The notes beneath the pieces were generated by a model. It worked only from the letters and a program-made list of their open reading frames with translations, made no database searches and had not been told where the DNA came from. Shown in pieces: positions 61,964-64,000 of a stretch of 64,000 nucleotides of DNA. Positions within the stretch are counted from its first letter, which is position 1. Each line of letters opens with the position of its first letter. The DNA lies in assembly GCF_004000255.1 (NCBI RefSeq), contig NZ_RCIQ01000011.1, positions 62,001-126,000 on the forward strand. The letters run 5' to 3'. The translations under genes were made by a program, and so were the position numbers. This stretch comes from Nioella ostreopsis. GTDB lineage: Bacteria; Pseudomonadota; Alphaproteobacteria; Rhodobacterales; Rhodobacteraceae.

Positions 61964-62911
61964 GTGTTCCGGATCATTCTGCGGCGGCTGCTGCAGGGCC
62001 TTCTGACCCTGCTTTTGGCCTCCATCATCATCTTCGGCGCGACCGAGATCCTGCCCGGCGACGTGGCCGAGGCGGTTCTGGGCCAGAACCGGACCGAGGA
62101 AGCGCTGGCCACCCTGCGCGAACAGATGGGGCTCGACCGGCCCGCCATCGTGCGCTACGCCGACTGGCTTGGCGGCATGCTGCAGGGCGATCTGGGCACC
62201 TCTCTGGCAACCGACCGCCCGGTCGCCGACATGATCGGCAGCCGGATCTGGAACACCCTGCGCCTGGCCCTGCTGGCCGCCGCCATTTCCGTGCCGCTGT
62301 CGCTGGCGCTCGGGCTTTGGGCCGCGATGCGCGCGGGTGGCGCGGTCGACAAGACCATGGCAATGACCACGCTGGCGCTGATCGCGGTGCCGGAATTCTT
62401 CATCGGCCTCGTGCTGATGAAGATCTTCGCGGTGGAACTGGGCTGGCTCTCGGCCACCGCGAACACGCGGCCCTACTACGACTTCTGGCAGAATTTCCGC
62501 GCGCTGGCGCTGCCGGTCGCGACGCTCAGCTTCGCGGTGCTGGCGCATATGATGCGCATGACGCGGTCCTCGGTCATCAACATCTTCACCTCGGCCTATA
62601 TCGAGATGGCGGCGCTCAAGGGCCTGCCCAAGCGGCGGCTGGTGCTGCGCCATGCGCTGCCCAATGCGCTGTCGCCCATCTTCACGGTGATCGCACTCAA
62701 CCTCAGCTACATGGTGTCGGGCGTGATCATCGTCGAGACGGTCTTCGGCGTGCCGGGGCTGACGCGGCTGCTGGTCGACGGGGTCAGCCTGCGCGACATC
62801 CCCCTGATCCAGGCCTGCGCGATGATCTTCGGCTCGGTCTACATCCTGCTGAACCTGCTGGCCGACATTCTGTCGATCCTGGCCAATCCCCGCCTGAGGT
62901 ATCCCAAATGA
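61964..62911 (+). CDS. Peptide/opine-type ABC transporter permease (DppB type)
   Basis: 315 residues from a GTG (FRIILRRLLQGLLTLLLASI) with GGGAGGA six bases upstream; an ATG 19 codons earlier has no ribosome site. The N-terminal helix followed by a large periplasmic loop (DVAEAVLGQNRTEEALATLR) and the EAA loop YIEMAALKGLPKRRLVLRHALPNAL are those of DppB/OppB. It overlaps the next permease by 4 bp. Works with the Tat-exported binding protein encoded on the other strand. Confidence 0.92.
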   Translation: MFRIILRRLLQGLLTLLLASIIIFGATEILPGDVAEAVLGQNRTEEALATLREQMGLDRPAIVRYADWLGGMLQGDLGTSLATDRPVADMIGSRIWNTLRLALLAAAISVPLSLALGLWAAMRAGGAVDKTMAMTTLALIAVPEFFIGLVLMKIFAVELGWLSATANTRPYYDFWQNFRALALPVATLSFAVLAHMMRMTRSSVINIFTSAYIEMAALKGLPKRRLVLRHALPNALSPIFTVIALNLSYMVSGVIIVETVFGVPGLTRLLVDGVSLRDIPLIQACAMIFGSVYILLNLLADILSILANPRLRYPK

Positions 62912-63783
62912 GTGACGCAACCGACCCCATCGCGCCGCGCGCCTCGGTCTTTGCGGGGCTGCGGCTGACCTGGACGGCCATCATTGCCGGATCTGTGCTG
63001 CTGTTCTGGTTTACCCTGGCCCTGATCGGCCCCTGGATCGCGCCCCATGGCGAGGCCGAGATCATTTCCTCCACCACCTTCGCCCCGATCGGCGAGGGCG
63101 GCATCCTGGGCACCGACAAGCTGGGGCGGGACGTGCTCTCGCGGCTGATCTACGGGGTGCGCACCACGATGCTGCTGGCCCTGGTCACGACCGTGATTTC
63201 CTTCGCCTGCGGGGTCACGCTCGGCTTTGCCGCGGCGATCCTCAAGGGCTGGTTCGACGTCATCGTCAGCCGCATCGTCGAAGCGTTCATGGCCTTCCCC
63301 TCAACCCTGCTGGCACTGGTGATCATCGGCGTGTTCGGAACCTCGATCACGGTGCTGGTGCTGACCGTGGGGCTGGTGCTGTCGACCGGCGTCTTCCGCG
63401 TGTCGCGGGCGCTTGGATATGACGTGGGCGTGATGGATTTCGTGGAGGCCGCCCGCGCGCGTGGCGAGGGCACATGGTGGATCCTGACCCGCGAAATCCT
63501 GCCCAATTCGATGGCCCCGCTGATCGCGGAGTTTGGCCTGCGCTTCACCTTCTCGATCCTGTTCCTGTCGGGGCTGTCCTTCCTCGGGCTCGGGGTGCAG
63601 GAACCGGCGGCGGACTGGGGCCTGATGGTGCAGGAAAACGTGGGCGGGCTGTTCCTCGGCTCCTCCGCGGCGCTCTTGCCCGCCGCCTGCATCGCCTCGC
63701 TGACCATCAGCATGAACCTGCTGGTCGACTGGTTCCAGCAGCGCCAGCAAGGCGAAACCGTCCTGGAGAAGATCGACCAATGA
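62908..63783 (+). CDS. Peptide/opine-type ABC transporter permease (DppC type)
   Basis: 291 residues. The N-terminal cytoplasmic tail, GTDKLGRDVLSRLIYGVRTT (typical OppC segment) and the EAA loop FVEAARARGEGTWWILTREILPN identify a DppC/OppC permease. It overlaps dppB-type and dppD-type genes by 4 bp on each side, so all three are coupled. Confidence 0.93.
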   Translation: MSDATDPIAPRASVFAGLRLTWTAIIAGSVLLFWFTLALIGPWIAPHGEAEIISSTTFAPIGEGGILGTDKLGRDVLSRLIYGVRTTMLLALVTTVISFACGVTLGFAAAILKGWFDVIVSRIVEAFMAFPSTLLALVIIGVFGTSITVLVLTVGLVLSTGVFRVSRALGYDVGVMDFVEAARARGEGTWWILTREILPNSMAPLIAEFGLRFTFSILFLSGLSFLGLGVQEPAADWGLMVQENVGGLFLGSSAALLPAACIASLTISMNLLVDWFQQRQQGETVLEKIDQ

Positions 63784-64000
63784 GCGATATCCTGTCCATC
63801 CGGAACCTGCGTGTCGAGGGGCGCCCGCCCGGCGGGGCCTATGTGCCGATCGTCAAGGATGTGTCGCTCAGCGTCCGCAAGGGCGAGGTGCTGGCGCTGA
63901 TCGGCGAAAGCGGGTCGGGGAAATCCACTATCTCGCTGGCCGCCATGGGCTTCGCGCGCCCCGGCTGCCGCATCGCGGGGGGCGAGGTCTGGCTCAATGG
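63780..64000 (+). CDS. Peptide-type ABC transporter ATP-binding protein (DppD type), 3'-truncated
   Basis: Only the first 73 residues are inside the window (MSDILSIRNLRVEGRPPGGA ... GEVWLN). The Walker A motif GESGSGKST and the segment VLALIGESG are intact. It starts with an ATGA overlap on the upstream permease gene. The rest of the operon, probably a second ATPase and further catabolic genes, lies beyond the window. Confidence 0.92.
   Translation, partial: MSDILSIRNLRVEGRPPGGAYVPIVKDVSLSVRKGEVLALIGESGSGKSTISLAAMGFARPGCRIAGGEVWLN

Overview
The window looks like a chromosomal stretch from a marine alphaproteobacterium of the Roseobacter/Rhodobacteraceae type. The evidence is dense high-GC coding, many ATGA start/stop overlaps, a fused MrpA-MrpB antiporter subunit, a bacterial voltage-gated sodium channel, a DmdA-like demethylase, Hint-domain proteins, and a cinA/sfsA/map/radC/msrA housekeeping neighbourhood. 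I see no rRNA, tRNA, CRISPR array or insertion sequence.

Layout. (1) 1-2838: end of a sugar ABC importer operon (permease, Gfo/Idh/MocA dehydrogenase, UgpC/MalK-type ATPase), with four back-to-back perfect palindromes between the first two genes. (2) 3172-9090: six-cistron Mrp Na+/H+ antiporter operon (AB-C-D-E-F-G). (3) 9149-16186, minus strand: surface polysaccharide genes, namely two large glycosyltransferases, a small protein built from the same repeat module, and the GDP-mannose enzyme ManC. (4) 16492-19689: FadH and a LysR regulator. (5) 19742-31202: housekeeping neighbourhood (OmpA-like, AhpD-like, GNAT, CinA, SfsA, MscS, Map, methyltransferase, RadC, exported MsrA). It is interrupted by a LysR/NAD(P)-binding protein pair and a secreted polysaccharide-lyase-like protein. 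(6) 31385-34509: sulfotransferase-like protein behind an 11-bp tandem repeat, a small exported protein, a Hint-domain protein translationally coupled to a HlyC-type lysine acyltransferase, and an SCP2 protein. (7) 34588-50280: ArgG, IlvA, an Hpt protein with a response-regulator/SpoIIE phosphatase, Nudix enzymes, Hsp33, CCA-adding enzyme, LysE, a tandem ABC exporter pair, an RNA methyltransferase, a NaChBac-type channel and GNAT. (8) 50290-50927: decayed remains of a sugar-acid catabolic pair. (9) 51045-57016: spermidine/putrescine-type ABC importer operon ending in a 2H-phosphoesterase-like DUF1868 gene, divergent from a ROK regulator. (10) 57225-64000: a divergent locus with a DmdA-like demethylase, a Tat-exported peptide-type binding protein and an acyl-CoA ligase on the minus strand, and the matching DppBCD-type transporter on the plus strand, cut by the window end.

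How the genes work together. The Mrp antiporter and sodium channel fit life in sea water. Blocks 1, 9 and 10 are scavenging systems for organic solutes, each with its own enzyme. Block 3 builds or decorates an exopolysaccharide from GDP-mannose. The least explained units are the Hint/acyltransferase pair, the DmdA-like/acyl-CoA-ligase/peptide-transporter locus, the polyamine-type transporter with a 2H phosphoesterase, and the repeat module shared by the glycosyltransferase cluster. All family names rest on reading motifs by eye; no database search was run.
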